Part shown: positions 1 to 7,023 of the stretch, piece after piece
How positions within the stretch are numbered: position 1 is the first letter of the stretch
Layout: the number at the start of each line of letters is the position of its first letter
The notes under the pieces: generated by a model
The model's database searches: none
Told to the model about the DNA's origin: nothing
The model's input: only the letters and a program-made list of their open reading frames with translations
Assembly: GCA_005888335.1 (NCBI GenBank)
Contig: VAWY01000199.1
Span: 1-7,678, forward strand
DNA from: Actinomycetota bacterium
GTDB taxonomy: Bacteria; Actinomycetota; Thermoleophilia; Solirubrobacterales; Solirubrobacteraceae
Direction of reading: 5' to 3'
Length of the DNA stretch: 7,678 nucleotides
Position numbers and translations under genes: made by a program

Positions 1-12
1 CCGTCCACGCCG

Positions 13-1526
13 ATGCCAGGTTCGACATCCTTGGCGAGCGCCGCGAGCCCGAGGCACGTCGCGCTCACGACCGCCGACTTCTGCGACCGAGCGCGGACCG
101 TCCACGGCGGTCGCCTCGGCGTCGTCGACGAGCCCGGCGTTCCGGGCGGCCTGGGCCGCCTCACCTACGGTGAGTTGCTGTCGCGCTGCGACGGAATGAT
201 CGACGCGCTCGATCGGATGCAGATCGGCCCCGGCGAGCGCGTCGCCGTCATCTCCCCGAACGCCGCGAAGCTGCTGATCGCGCTGTACGCCGTCACGGGC
301 AGCGGGCGCATCCTCGTACCGATCAACTTCCGCCTCACGGCTGAGGAGGCACAGTTCATCGTCGACGACGCAGAGACCGCGCTGCTGCTCATCGACCCCG
401 AGCTCGAGGAGCGCTTCGCCAGCGTGCGGGCTCCACGGCGCGTGGTGATGGACGGTGAGGCCGACGCGGAGATGTTCGCCCCGGCCGGCGCGGAGCTCGA
501 GTGGCCGGCGGTCCGCGAGGACGCCGTGGCCACGATCAATTACACGTCAGGGACGACGGCGGCTCCCAAGGGTGTCGTCCTCACGCACCGCAGCCACTGG
601 CTCAACGCGGTGGCCGTGGGCTGGGGCTTCGGGCTCGGCGAGGGCGACCGCTACCTCCACACGCTGCCGCTGTTTCACGTCAACGGTTGGGGGCTGCCGT
701 TCGCTGCGGCTGCGATGGGAGTCCCCAACGTCATTCAGCGCGAGGTCCGCGGCGCCGAGATCCTGCGGCGCGTCGAGCCACGATCGTGCAAGCCGCCGAG
801 CGACGGCGCACCGCCGGCGAGGTCGTTCCCGGCGAGGGCGTGACGCGCATGGTCTCCGGCGGCGCGCCGACTCCCGCCGCGGTGATCGAGCAGTTCGAGC
901 GCACGACGGGCTGGGAGATGATCCACGCCTACGGTTTGACCGAGACGGGCCCGGTGCTGACCGTCAACCGAGTGCTGCCCTCCGAGCAGGCGACAGCGGC
1001 GCAACGCGCCAGTCGGCTTGCCGCCGCCGGAGCGCCGCTCGTCGGCGTGCGGCTTCGCGTGGACGGTGCCGGCGAGGTGCTCGCCCGCACCGCGAAGGGC
1101 ATGATCGGCTACTGGCGCCAGCCCGAGGTTTCGGAGGCGGCGTTCGACGGCGAATGGTTCGCGACCGGCGACGGCGGCGAGCTCGAGGACGGCGTCCTGC
1201 GGATCACCGATCGCAAGAAGGACGTCATCGTCAGTGGGGGAGAGAACGTGTCCTCGCTGCAGGTCGAAGCGTGCCTGCACGAGCACGCCGACGTGACCGA
1301 CGCCGCGATCATCGGCGTGCCTCATCCGCGGTGGGGCGAGACGCCGAAGGCCCTCGTCGTCGTTCGGGACGGCGCCACGTTCGACGAGGCGGCCCTCATC
1401 GCCTTCTGCCGCGAACGGCTCGCGCACTTCAAGTGCCCGACCTCGATCGAGCAACGCGACGCGCTGCCGCGCACGGCGACCGGCAAGCTCCAGAAGTACC
1501 TGTTGCGCGAGCCCTACTGGACATGA
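13..1526 (+). pseudogene. Acyl-CoA synthetase (AMP-binding family), frameshifted with internal deletion
   Basis: This would activate a carboxylic acid with ATP to an acyl-adenylate and then an acyl-CoA in the cytoplasm. The N-terminal half reads from 13 to a TGA at 841-843. It holds the ATP-binding loop YTSGTTAAPKG (residues 177-187) and the PLFHVNGWG motif. The rest is in the frame ending at 1526. That part has YGLTETGP (from 930), TGDGGEL (from 1164), DRKKD and SGGEN (1209-1247) and the C-terminal TGKLQK, whose catalytic lysine is at 1485-1487. The frames join near 777, where about 13-15 residues usual between RRVE and ATIVQAA seem absent. Repaired length would be near 515 residues, normal for the family. 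The reading frame is open from base 1, and the ATG at 13 has no visible Shine-Dalgarno, so the true start may be upstream or at TTG 31. The substrate is not deducible. It is either a real pseudogene or an assembly/sequencing error; family assignment is firm. Confidence 0.87.
770..790 (+). other. Frameshift/deletion junction in the acyl-CoA synthetase
   Basis: Family-like sequence runs in the first frame up to about codon 775-777 (RRVE). It resumes in the third frame at about 780 (ATIVQAAERR). The shift requires a net loss of 1 base modulo 3. The residues missing compared with the family suggest a loss of roughly 40, 43 or 46 bases. The junction coincides with a 10-bp perfect palindrome, CACGATCGTG, at 779-788. 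The deletion size is inferred from memory of the family, not from an alignment. Confidence 0.65.
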
Positions 1527-3724
1527 TGGAAGACCGCGTCTACACGTACTGCCGTACCTGTGCATCGAGCTGCGGGATCGAGGTCGTCGTCGATCGCGCC
1601 GCCAACCGCGTCGTCGACATCAAGCCTGACCGGGCGAATCCCTATTCGTGGCAGGACTTCTGCCGCAAGGGCGGGCGGGCCCACGAGGTCGTCGAGCACC
1701 CGCGACGTCTCATGACGCCGATGCGTCGCGTCGGTGATCGCTACGAGCCCGCGACCTACGAGGAGGCGTTCACGGACATCGCAGCGCGGCTGAACGCGAT
1801 CGTCGACCGCCACGGCCCGGACGCCATCGGCGCGTACTCCGGCAACCCGATGATCCACAGCTTCGCGGCCAGCACGTTCTGGACGGGGTTGCTGGACGCC
1901 ATCGGCACCGGGAATCGCTTCTTCACCGGCTCGGTGGACCAGAACAACCTCCACGTCGTCAGCGGGGCGCTCTACGGCGACGAGATGCTGATCCTCGTCC
2001 CGGACATCGACGCGTGCGACTGCTTCCTGCTGGTCGGCACGGACCCCTCGCAGAGCCGCTTCACCTGGGTCGAGATCAGCCCCGACGGCTGGAACCGGGT
2101 GCTGGAGCGCCAGCGACAGGGCGCCGACCTGATCGTCGTCGACCCGCGCCGGTCCGAGACGGCCGAGCGGGCCGATACACACGTCGCGGTAGTTCCCGGC
2201 GAGGACTGGGCCTTCCTGCTCGGCGTGCTGAAGGTCATCCTCGACGAGGGCCTCGAGCGACCGTCGACCGCCGTCCCGCTCAACGGCGTCGCGGCGCTGC
2301 GCGAGCTGGCGCGCAGCACGGACCTGCAGACGCTCGCTGCCCGGTGCGGCGTGGACGCGGCCGTCATCGCCGACGTCGCCCACCGGTTCGCGAGGGCGCG
2401 CACCGCGATGTGCATCACGCGCACCGGCGTGGCCCAGAACGAGTACGGGACGCTCGGCGAGTGGCTCGCCCACGTCCTGAACCTGATGACCGACCGCGTC
2501 GATCGTCCGGGAGGCCGGCGCTACGAGCGCGGCTACATCAGCGTCGGACTGTTCCGGAAGATGACGACGCCCAGGGCGGAGCACCACACGCGCCTGCGTC
2601 GCAATCCGCAGATTTTCGGTCACCACGCCATCGCGGAGGTGCCCGACGAGATCCTCACGCCCGGCGACGGACAGATCCGCGCCATGCTCGTCGCCTTCGG
2701 CAACCCGGTGATCTCGGGTCCCGACGGCGCCGCGCTCGACCGCGCCTTCGCGCAGCTCGAGCTCCTCGTGTCCTTCGACTTCGTACAGCGCGAGAGCCAC
2801 CGACACGCCCACTGGCTGATCCCCGGAACGCACTGGCTCGAGCGAGAGGAGCTCCACGCGATGGCTGGGAGCGTCACCGACGCGCCGTTCGTGCAGTACG
2901 CGCAGCGCGCGATCGCACCTCCCGAGGGCATGCTGGAGGAGTGGGAGGTCTTCGCCGAGCTCGCCCTCGCGATGGATCGCAACCTGTTCGGCGCGCCCGG
3001 CGTGAACCGGCTCCTGCGAGTGAGCCGGCGGCTCGCGCGCGTCACCGGCCGGCCGGGTCTGGCGCTGAGCCCGGAGTGGCTGCAGCGCCTGTTCGTCCTC
3101 AGCGGCCGCCGGCTCAAGTGGTCGGACATCCGCCGCCGCGAGCACGGCTGGATCTACGGCGAGAAGCGCTACGGCGATCTCGCGGGCGTCCTGGCGACGC
3201 CGGACCGGCGCGTCAACCTCGCTCCGCCGCAGTTCGTCGCCGCGTGCCACGAGGCGCTGGCGACCGCGCCGGCCACGACCGGCGAGTTCCCGTTGCTGTT
3301 GAGCAACAAGCGCTCGCGCGAGGCGATGAACTCGTGGCTGAACGAGATGCCCGGCCTGTTCCGCGCCGATCGTGGCGTCGCGGTCGACATGCACCCCGAC
3401 GACGCCGAGTGCGCCGGTGTCGCCAGTGGCGATCTCGTCCGGCTCGTCTCCCCCGTGGGCAGCATCGAGGTCCGCGCCCGAATCACCGACGCGATGCGGC
3501 CGGGAGTGCTCTGCATCCCTCATGGGTGGGGCAGCCGGATCTTCGACCCGGCTGGCGGCGCGGAGCCCGTCGTCCACGGGGTCAACCGCAACCTGCTGGT
3601 CGACAACAGGCGCCTGGACCGGCTTTCCCAGACTCCGGCGCTGAACTCGGTCGCCGTCCGCCTCGAGCGCGTCGAACCGGCGGTCGCGGAGACGGTTGCG
3701 GAGCCCCGAGTGGCGGAGGGCTGA
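1523..3724 (+). CDS. Molybdopterin (bis-MGD) oxidoreductase with N-terminal [4Fe-4S] domain
   Basis: A 733-residue catalytic subunit of the DMSO reductase/formate dehydrogenase superfamily. The N-terminal Fe-S domain has C10-x2-C13-x3-C17-x29-C47 followed by K49-G50. The central molybdopterin region includes VDPRRSET (D207-P208-R209) and the usual GEDWAFLLG segment. The C-terminal dinucleotide-binding domain starts near residue 590 (LLLSNKRSREAMNSWLNEMP) and includes the PHGWG segment. There is no twin-arginine signal or membrane segment, so it should be cytoplasmic. The molybdenum-ligand region reads SVDQNNLHVVSG (S137-G148) with no Cys or Sec; a Ser, or no protein ligand, is possible. The start ATG overlaps the upstream stop as ATGA, with a second ATG at 1526 and no clear SD, suggesting translational coupling to the CoA ligase. 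The ferredoxin and reductase downstream are likely redox partners. Superfamily is certain; substrate and direction are unknown. Confidence 0.93.
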   Translation: MMEDRVYTYCRTCASSCGIEVVVDRAANRVVDIKPDRANPYSWQDFCRKGGRAHEVVEHPRRLMTPMRRVGDRYEPATYEEAFTDIAARLNAIVDRHGPDAIGAYSGNPMIHSFAASTFWTGLLDAIGTGNRFFTGSVDQNNLHVVSGALYGDEMLILVPDIDACDCFLLVGTDPSQSRFTWVEISPDGWNRVLERQRQGADLIVVDPRRSETAERADTHVAVVPGEDWAFLLGVLKVILDEGLERPSTAVPLNGVAALRELARSTDLQTLAARCGVDAAVIADVAHRFARARTAMCITRTGVAQNEYGTLGEWLAHVLNLMTDRVDRPGGRRYERGYISVGLFRKMTTPRAEHHTRLRRNPQIFGHHAIAEVPDEILTPGDGQIRAMLVAFGNPVISGPDGAALDRAFAQLELLVSFDFVQRESHRHAHWLIPGTHWLEREELHAMAGSVTDAPFVQYAQRAIAPPEGMLEEWEVFAELALAMDRNLFGAPGVNRLLRVSRRLARVTGRPGLALSPEWLQRLFVLSGRRLKWSDIRRREHGWIYGEKRYGDLAGVLATPDRRVNLAPPQFVAACHEALATAPATTGEFPLLLSNKRSREAMNSWLNEMPGLFRADRGVAVDMHPDDAECAGVASGDLVRLVSPVGSIEVRARITDAMRPGVLCIPHGWGSRIFDPAGGAEPVVHGVNRNLLVDNRRLDRLSQTPALNSVAVRLERVEPAVAETVAEPRVAEG
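3715..3719 (+). promoter_or_regulatory. Ribosome binding site of the ferredoxin gene
   Basis: GGAGG lies within the last codons of the molybdopterin oxidoreductase, 7 bases before the GTG at 3727. It fixes this GTG as the start of the ferredoxin, although the reading frame stays open far upstream. Confidence 0.75.
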
Positions 3725-3726
3725 TC

Positions 3727-3990
3727 GTGGCGTACGTGATCACGCGGGCGTGCTGCAACGACGCCGTGTGCGTCGAGGTCTGTCCCGTGGATTGCATCCA
3801 CCCGCGCCCGGACGAGCCCGGCTATGAGACGGCGGAGCAGCTGTATATCGATCCCGCAACCTGTCTCGACTGCAACGCCTGCCTCGAGGTCTGCCCGGTG
3901 GACGCGATTCACCGCGACGTCGATCTGACGGCAGACCTTGCGGAGTACGCGACGATCAACGCCGGGTTCTTCGCCACGGCCGTGTCATGA
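3727..3990 (+). CDS. 7Fe-type ferredoxin, equivalent to the N-terminal domain of FprB
   Basis: An 87-residue soluble electron carrier. Cysteines are C9, C10, C15, C19-P20 and C23 in the first half, and C46-x2-C49-x2-C52-x3-C56-P57 in the second. This fits a [3Fe-4S] plus [4Fe-4S] ferredoxin with a degenerate first motif. The sequence CCNDAVCVEVCPVDCIHPRP, and the stretch after it (DEPGYETAEQLYIDP), closely resemble the N-terminus of mycobacterial FprB (Rv0886) as I recall it. The C-terminal tail, ending TINAGFFATAVS, resembles the FprB linker between ferredoxin and reductase. The start is GTG with a good SD. The stop overlaps the reductase ATG (ATGA, 3987-3990), so the two proteins are probably made in a coupled ratio. 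Likely role: electron transfer between the NADP-linked reductase and the molybdoenzyme. The role is inferred from neighbours; ferredoxin identity is firm. Confidence 0.93.
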   Translation: MAYVITRACCNDAVCVEVCPVDCIHPRPDEPGYETAEQLYIDPATCLDCNACLEVCPVDAIHRDVDLTADLAEYATINAGFFATAVS

Positions 3991-5300
3991 CCGCCCTGCG
4001 CGTGGCGATCGTCGGGACGGGTCCGGCGGGTGCCTACGTCGCCGGACATCTGCTGCGGTCCGACGTGCCGGTGGTGATCGAGATGATCGATCGCCTGCCC
4101 ACGCCGTGGGGCCTCGTCCGCGCCGGCGTGGCGCCCGATCACCAGGACACCAAGGCGATCACGCGATCCTTCGAATGGCTGGCCGCGACGCCAGGCGTGC
4201 GCATGCACCTGAACACCGAGGTCGGGCGCGACGTCAGCCACGAGGAGCTCTTGGCTCTCCACCACGCCGTCGTGTACACGGTCGGCGCGAGCGGCAGCCG
4301 CGAGCTCGGGATCCCCGGCGAAGATCTCCCGGGCAGCCATGCGGCGACCGAGTTCGTGGCCTGGTACAACGGCCACCCCGACTTCGCCGGCCACCGCTTC
4401 GATCTGTCGAGCGAGCGCGCGATCGTCATCGGCAACGGCAACGTCGCGCTGGACATCGCCCGCGTCCTCGCGCGCTCCGTGGACGACCTGGCGGGGACGG
4501 ACATCGCCGACCACGCGTTGGAGGCGCTTCGCGCCAGCCGGATACGCGAGGTCGTCGTGCTCGGCAGGCGCGGCCCAGCGGATGCCGCGTTCACCAGCAC
4601 CGAGCTGCGGGCGCTCGCCGCGCTCGAGGCCGTCGAGGTGCAGGTCGATCCGCCGGTCGCCGTCCGTGCCGCGGTCGAGCAGCCCCACGACGACTACGGC
4701 GTGCAGCTCAAGCTCGCGCTTCTGAGCCGGCTGACCCAGGAGCGCGCGAGCGGAGCCGGGCGGCGGATCGTCCTGCGCTTCCTGGCCGCGCCGGCACGGA
4801 TCCTCGGCACTGACCGCGTCGAAGGACTCGAGATCACGCGGACCGAGCTGACGCCCAGCGGCTCGAGCACGACGAAGAGCCGAGAACGGATCGAGGCGGG
4901 GCTCGTGCTCCGCGCGATCGGCTACGCGGCACAAGCGATCGACGGCGTCCCGTTCGACGCGACTCGCCGGGTGATCCCCAACGACAGGGGTCGCGTGGCG
5001 GCCGGGGTCTACACGGCCGGGTGGGTCAAGCGCGGTCCGTCCGGCGTGATCGGCACGAACAAGGTCTGCGCAGCCGAGACGGTGCGCGCGCTGCTCGAGG
5101 ACCATGCGGCCGGGCGTCTGCCGAGGCCCGACGGCGGTGACCTCGGAGCGCTGCTGGCCGAACGGCACCCTGATCGCCTCGGTCTCAACGGATGGCGCGC
5201 CATCAACACCCACGAGCTCCAGGCGGGCAAGGATCAGGGGCGACCGCGCGTGAAGCTCACGCGGCGCAGCGAGCTGCTCGCGGTTGCCCGCCACGGGTGA
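3987..5300 (+). CDS. Ferredoxin-NADP+ reductase, adrenodoxin reductase/FprA family
   Basis: A 437-residue flavoprotein that moves electrons between NADP(H) and ferredoxin in the cytoplasm. The FAD-binding GTGPAG is at residues 10-15. It is followed by the family signature LPTPWGLVRAGVAPDHQDTK (37-56). The NADP fold has GNGNVA (149-154). RRGPADAAFT (194-203) carries the arginine pair that in adrenodoxin reductase and FprA contacts the NADP 2'-phosphate, so NADP(H) rather than NAD(H) is expected. GWVKRGPSGVIG (345-356) is the second FAD-contact signature. Length is close to the family norm (about 450-460). It has no ferredoxin domain of its own; that is the preceding gene, overlapping by ATGA. 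No SD is evident, so translation is probably coupled. This matches the C-terminal part of FprB, or stand-alone FprA. Very secure identification. Confidence 0.95.
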   Translation: MTALRVAIVGTGPAGAYVAGHLLRSDVPVVIEMIDRLPTPWGLVRAGVAPDHQDTKAITRSFEWLAATPGVRMHLNTEVGRDVSHEELLALHHAVVYTVGASGSRELGIPGEDLPGSHAATEFVAWYNGHPDFAGHRFDLSSERAIVIGNGNVALDIARVLARSVDDLAGTDIADHALEALRASRIREVVVLGRRGPADAAFTSTELRALAALEAVEVQVDPPVAVRAAVEQPHDDYGVQLKLALLSRLTQERASGAGRRIVLRFLAAPARILGTDRVEGLEITRTELTPSGSSTTKSRERIEAGLVLRAIGYAAQAIDGVPFDATRRVIPNDRGRVAAGVYTAGWVKRGPSGVIGTNKVCAAETVRALLEDHAAGRLPRPDGGDLGALLAERHPDRLGLNGWRAINTHELQAGKDQGRPRVKLTRRSELLAVARHG

Positions 5301-5314
5301 CGCCGGAAGGCGTC
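5299..5314 (+). other. Hairpin after the ferredoxin reductase stop codon
   Basis: GACGCC (5299-5304) pairs with GGCGTC (5309-5314) around a GGAA loop, a stable GNRA-type tetraloop. The stem includes the last bases of the stop codon. Only two T bases follow, so this is at best a weak intrinsic terminator; it could instead protect the 3' end of the mRNA. Confidence 0.35.
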
Positions 5315-5342
5315 TTGCGCTGAAGCGTGCCCGGGCGCTGAC

Positions 5343-5371
5343 TTGGAAAAGGCAAGCTAGCTTGGTAGGCT
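5343..5371 (+). promoter_or_regulatory. Putative sigma-70-type promoter of the GMC oxidoreductase gene
   Basis: TTGGAA (5343-5348, 4/6 match to TTGACA) and TAGGCT (5366-5371, TANNNT type) are separated by exactly 17 bases. Transcription would begin about 5378-5381, at or within a few bases of the GTG start at 5381. No Shine-Dalgarno precedes that GTG, so the mRNA is probably leaderless or nearly so, as is common in actinobacteria. This lies in the longest gene-free stretch of the window (80 bases). Confidence 0.5.
5353..5364. promoter_or_regulatory. 12-bp palindrome, candidate operator between -35 and -10
   Basis: CAAGCTAGCTTG is a perfect inverted repeat lying wholly within the 17-base promoter spacer. 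CTTGG also occurs just upstream at 5342-5346, as a direct repeat of 5361-5365. The location suits a repressor of the TetR or similar dimeric type that blocks RNA polymerase. No regulator gene is present in the window, so the binding protein is unknown. Confidence 0.4.
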
Positions 5372-5380
5372 CCCGCCCCA

Positions 5381-6970
5381 GTGACGACGCACGACTTCGA
5401 CTGGCTGGTGATCGGCTCGGGCTTCGGCGGTAGCGTCTCGGCGCTGCGCCTGGCCGAGAAGGGCCACCGCGTCGGCGTGTTCGAGCAGGGCCGGCGCTAC
5501 AGCGATGAGGACCTGCCCTCGTCGGCCTCGGACGCCCGTCGTTACCTCTGGGCCCCGGCGTTGGGTCTGCGCGGCATCATGCGGATGACGCCGTTTCGCC
5601 ATGTCTTCAGCACCGCCCAGACCGGCGTGGGTGGCGGCAGCCTGATGTACGGAGGCGTCCTCTTCCGCGCGCGACCCGGCTTCTACGAGGATCCGCAGTG
5701 GCGCGACATGGGTGATTGGCAGCAGCAGCTGGCTCCCCACTACGCCGAGGCCGAGCGGATGCTGGGTGTCCGGCCCGTGCCCTTCGACCCGCCCGCGTTG
5801 CAGCTGACCGAGCAGCTGGCCGAGCACTTCGGGGCCACCGACCGCTTCACGCGCGCGCCCATCGGCGTCTTCTTCGGCGAACCTGGCAAGACCGTCCCGG
5901 ATCCCTACTTCGATGGCGACGGACCCGACCGCACCGGCTGCACGCGGTGCGGGAGCTGCCTGGTCGGCTGCCGCGTCGGGGCGGCCAACACGTTGACCAA
6001 GAACTACCTGTGGTTCGCTGAGAAGTGCGGCGCGCAGATCTTCGCCGAGCGAGAGGTCGTCGACGTCCGGCCGATCGGGACCGCCGACGGATCAGACGGC
6101 TACCAGGTGGTCACGCAGCGGCCGGGCAGCTGGTTCAAGCGTGACCGCCAGACGCACACAACTCGCGGCGTCGTCTTCGCCGGCGGCGCCGTCGGCACGA
6201 ACGCGCTGATGGCCAACTGCAAGCGCAACGGGTCGCTGCCGCGGATCAGCGACCGCCTCGGAGAGCTCGTGCGCACGAACAGCGAAGCGGTGCTCTCGGT
6301 GCTGCTGCCCGAGGACCGGGGGACCTGGCAGGACGTCACCGTCAGCAGCGCCGTGGTCGTCGATGGCGACACCCAGATCGAGTTCCTCACCAACGGCCGC
6401 CGCGCCGACATGATGAGCGTCTTCTTCACCGTGCTGACCGGCGACGGCACGCGTCTGGGCCGCCTCCGCGCGTGGCTGGCCACCGTGCTGCGCCATCCGC
6501 GTCAGTGGCTGCGGACGCTGAACCCGGTGGGCTGGAGCCGGCGCTCGATGACGATGCTGATCATGCAGACGCGCGACAACGCCATCACCTTCAAGCCCCG
6601 CAAGCGGCGCCTGGGCGGCGGGTACAGGCTGACCACCGTGCCCCACCCCGACAAGCCGGTCCCCACCTACATCGAGGCCGCCCACCGAGCGGCCAGTTGG
6701 ATGGCTCAGCACACCGGCGGCACCGCCCAGAGCACCATCTTCGAGGCCTTCGGCAACCGGCCAATGACCGTTCACATCTTCGGTGGCGCCACGCTCGGCG
6801 CCGACGCCGACCACGGCGTCATCGACCACCGGCTGCGCGTCTTCGGCTACGAGAACATGCTCGTCTGCGACGCCGCCGCGATGCCGGCCAATCCCGGCAC
6901 CAACCCGGCGCTCACCATTACTGCACTGGCCGAGCACGCCATGTCGGACATCCCCACCGCTGAGCGGTGA
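5381..6970 (+). CDS. GMC-family oxidoreductase, ChoD-like (putative cholesterol oxidase family)
   Basis: A 529-residue FAD enzyme expected to oxidise an alcohol group on a lipid-like substrate. The FAD-binding GSGFGG is at residues 12-17, and the second flavin contact GVGGGSLMY at 82-90. Near the C-terminus, H465 (HIFGG) and N508 (NPALTI) match the catalytic His and Asn positions of cholesterol oxidases. Overall it resembles mycobacterial ChoD (Rv3409c) as I recall it, including GKTVPDPYF and the segment PGSWFKRDRQT. Residues 187-197 hold C-x2-C-x2-C-x3-C, a ferredoxin-like motif that also seems present in ChoD. There is no signal peptide. The start GTG has no SD and sits just after a -10-like box, suggesting a leaderless message. 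GMC family is certain. Activity on cholesterol is not shown; other sterols, hydroxylated lipids or alcohols are possible. Confidence 0.9.
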   Translation: MTTHDFDWLVIGSGFGGSVSALRLAEKGHRVGVFEQGRRYSDEDLPSSASDARRYLWAPALGLRGIMRMTPFRHVFSTAQTGVGGGSLMYGGVLFRARPGFYEDPQWRDMGDWQQQLAPHYAEAERMLGVRPVPFDPPALQLTEQLAEHFGATDRFTRAPIGVFFGEPGKTVPDPYFDGDGPDRTGCTRCGSCLVGCRVGAANTLTKNYLWFAEKCGAQIFAEREVVDVRPIGTADGSDGYQVVTQRPGSWFKRDRQTHTTRGVVFAGGAVGTNALMANCKRNGSLPRISDRLGELVRTNSEAVLSVLLPEDRGTWQDVTVSSAVVVDGDTQIEFLTNGRRADMMSVFFTVLTGDGTRLGRLRAWLATVLRHPRQWLRTLNPVGWSRRSMTMLIMQTRDNAITFKPRKRRLGGGYRLTTVPHPDKPVPTYIEAAHRAASWMAQHTGGTAQSTIFEAFGNRPMTVHIFGGATLGADADHGVIDHRLRVFGYENMLVCDAAAMPANPGTNPALTITALAEHAMSDIPTAER

Positions 6971-6975
6971 CGACC

Positions 6976-6993
6976 GATCCGGCGCCTCGGATC
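6976..6993 (+). other. Intergenic hairpin between GMC oxidoreductase and hydrolase genes
   Basis: GATCCG (6976-6981) pairs with CGGATC (6988-6993) around a six-base loop. A C/A-rich stretch follows and there is no T-tract, so it is unlikely to be a strong intrinsic terminator. It may attenuate transcription or mark an mRNA processing point between two cotranscribed genes. Confidence 0.3.
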
Positions 6994-7010
6994 CCAACCC
7001 CACAACCATC

Positions 7011-7015
7011 AGGAG
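7011..7015 (+). promoter_or_regulatory. Ribosome binding site of the MBL-fold hydrolase gene
   Basis: AGGAG is placed 8 bases before the ATG at 7024. It is the only strong SD upstream of an ATG in the window and fixes the start of the last gene. Confidence 0.8.
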
Positions 7016-7023
7016 TGACCCTC

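Noticed and set aside
841..843. In-frame TGA as a selenocysteine codon or programmed frameshift
   Set aside because: The frame after the TGA is not family-like, the correct frame already resumes about 60 bases earlier, and residues are missing at the junction. A deletion explains it better than recoding.
1514..3577. Long antisense reading frame opposite the molybdopterin oxidoreductase
   Set aside because: Composition is typical of a high-GC shadow frame and no domain is recognisable. The same applies to the antisense frames at 3909-5294 and 6092-7009.
455..3724. One very long reading frame joining the acyl-CoA synthetase region to the molybdopterin oxidoreductase
   Set aside because: Before 1523 the translation is arginine-rich, low-complexity and out of frame with the clear AMP-binding protein. 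The molybdopterin Fe-S domain begins at the ATG at 1523. It is not a fusion protein.
2014..3990. Long reading frame ending in the ferredoxin
   Set aside because: Only the part after the GTG at 3727, with its own SD, is protein-like. Upstream is an alternative frame of the molybdoenzyme.
5324..5340. Possible second hairpin in the intergenic gap
   Set aside because: The pairing (AGCG with CGCT plus a wobble) is short, and the self-complementary GCCCGGGC core leaves no room for a loop. There is no T-tract.
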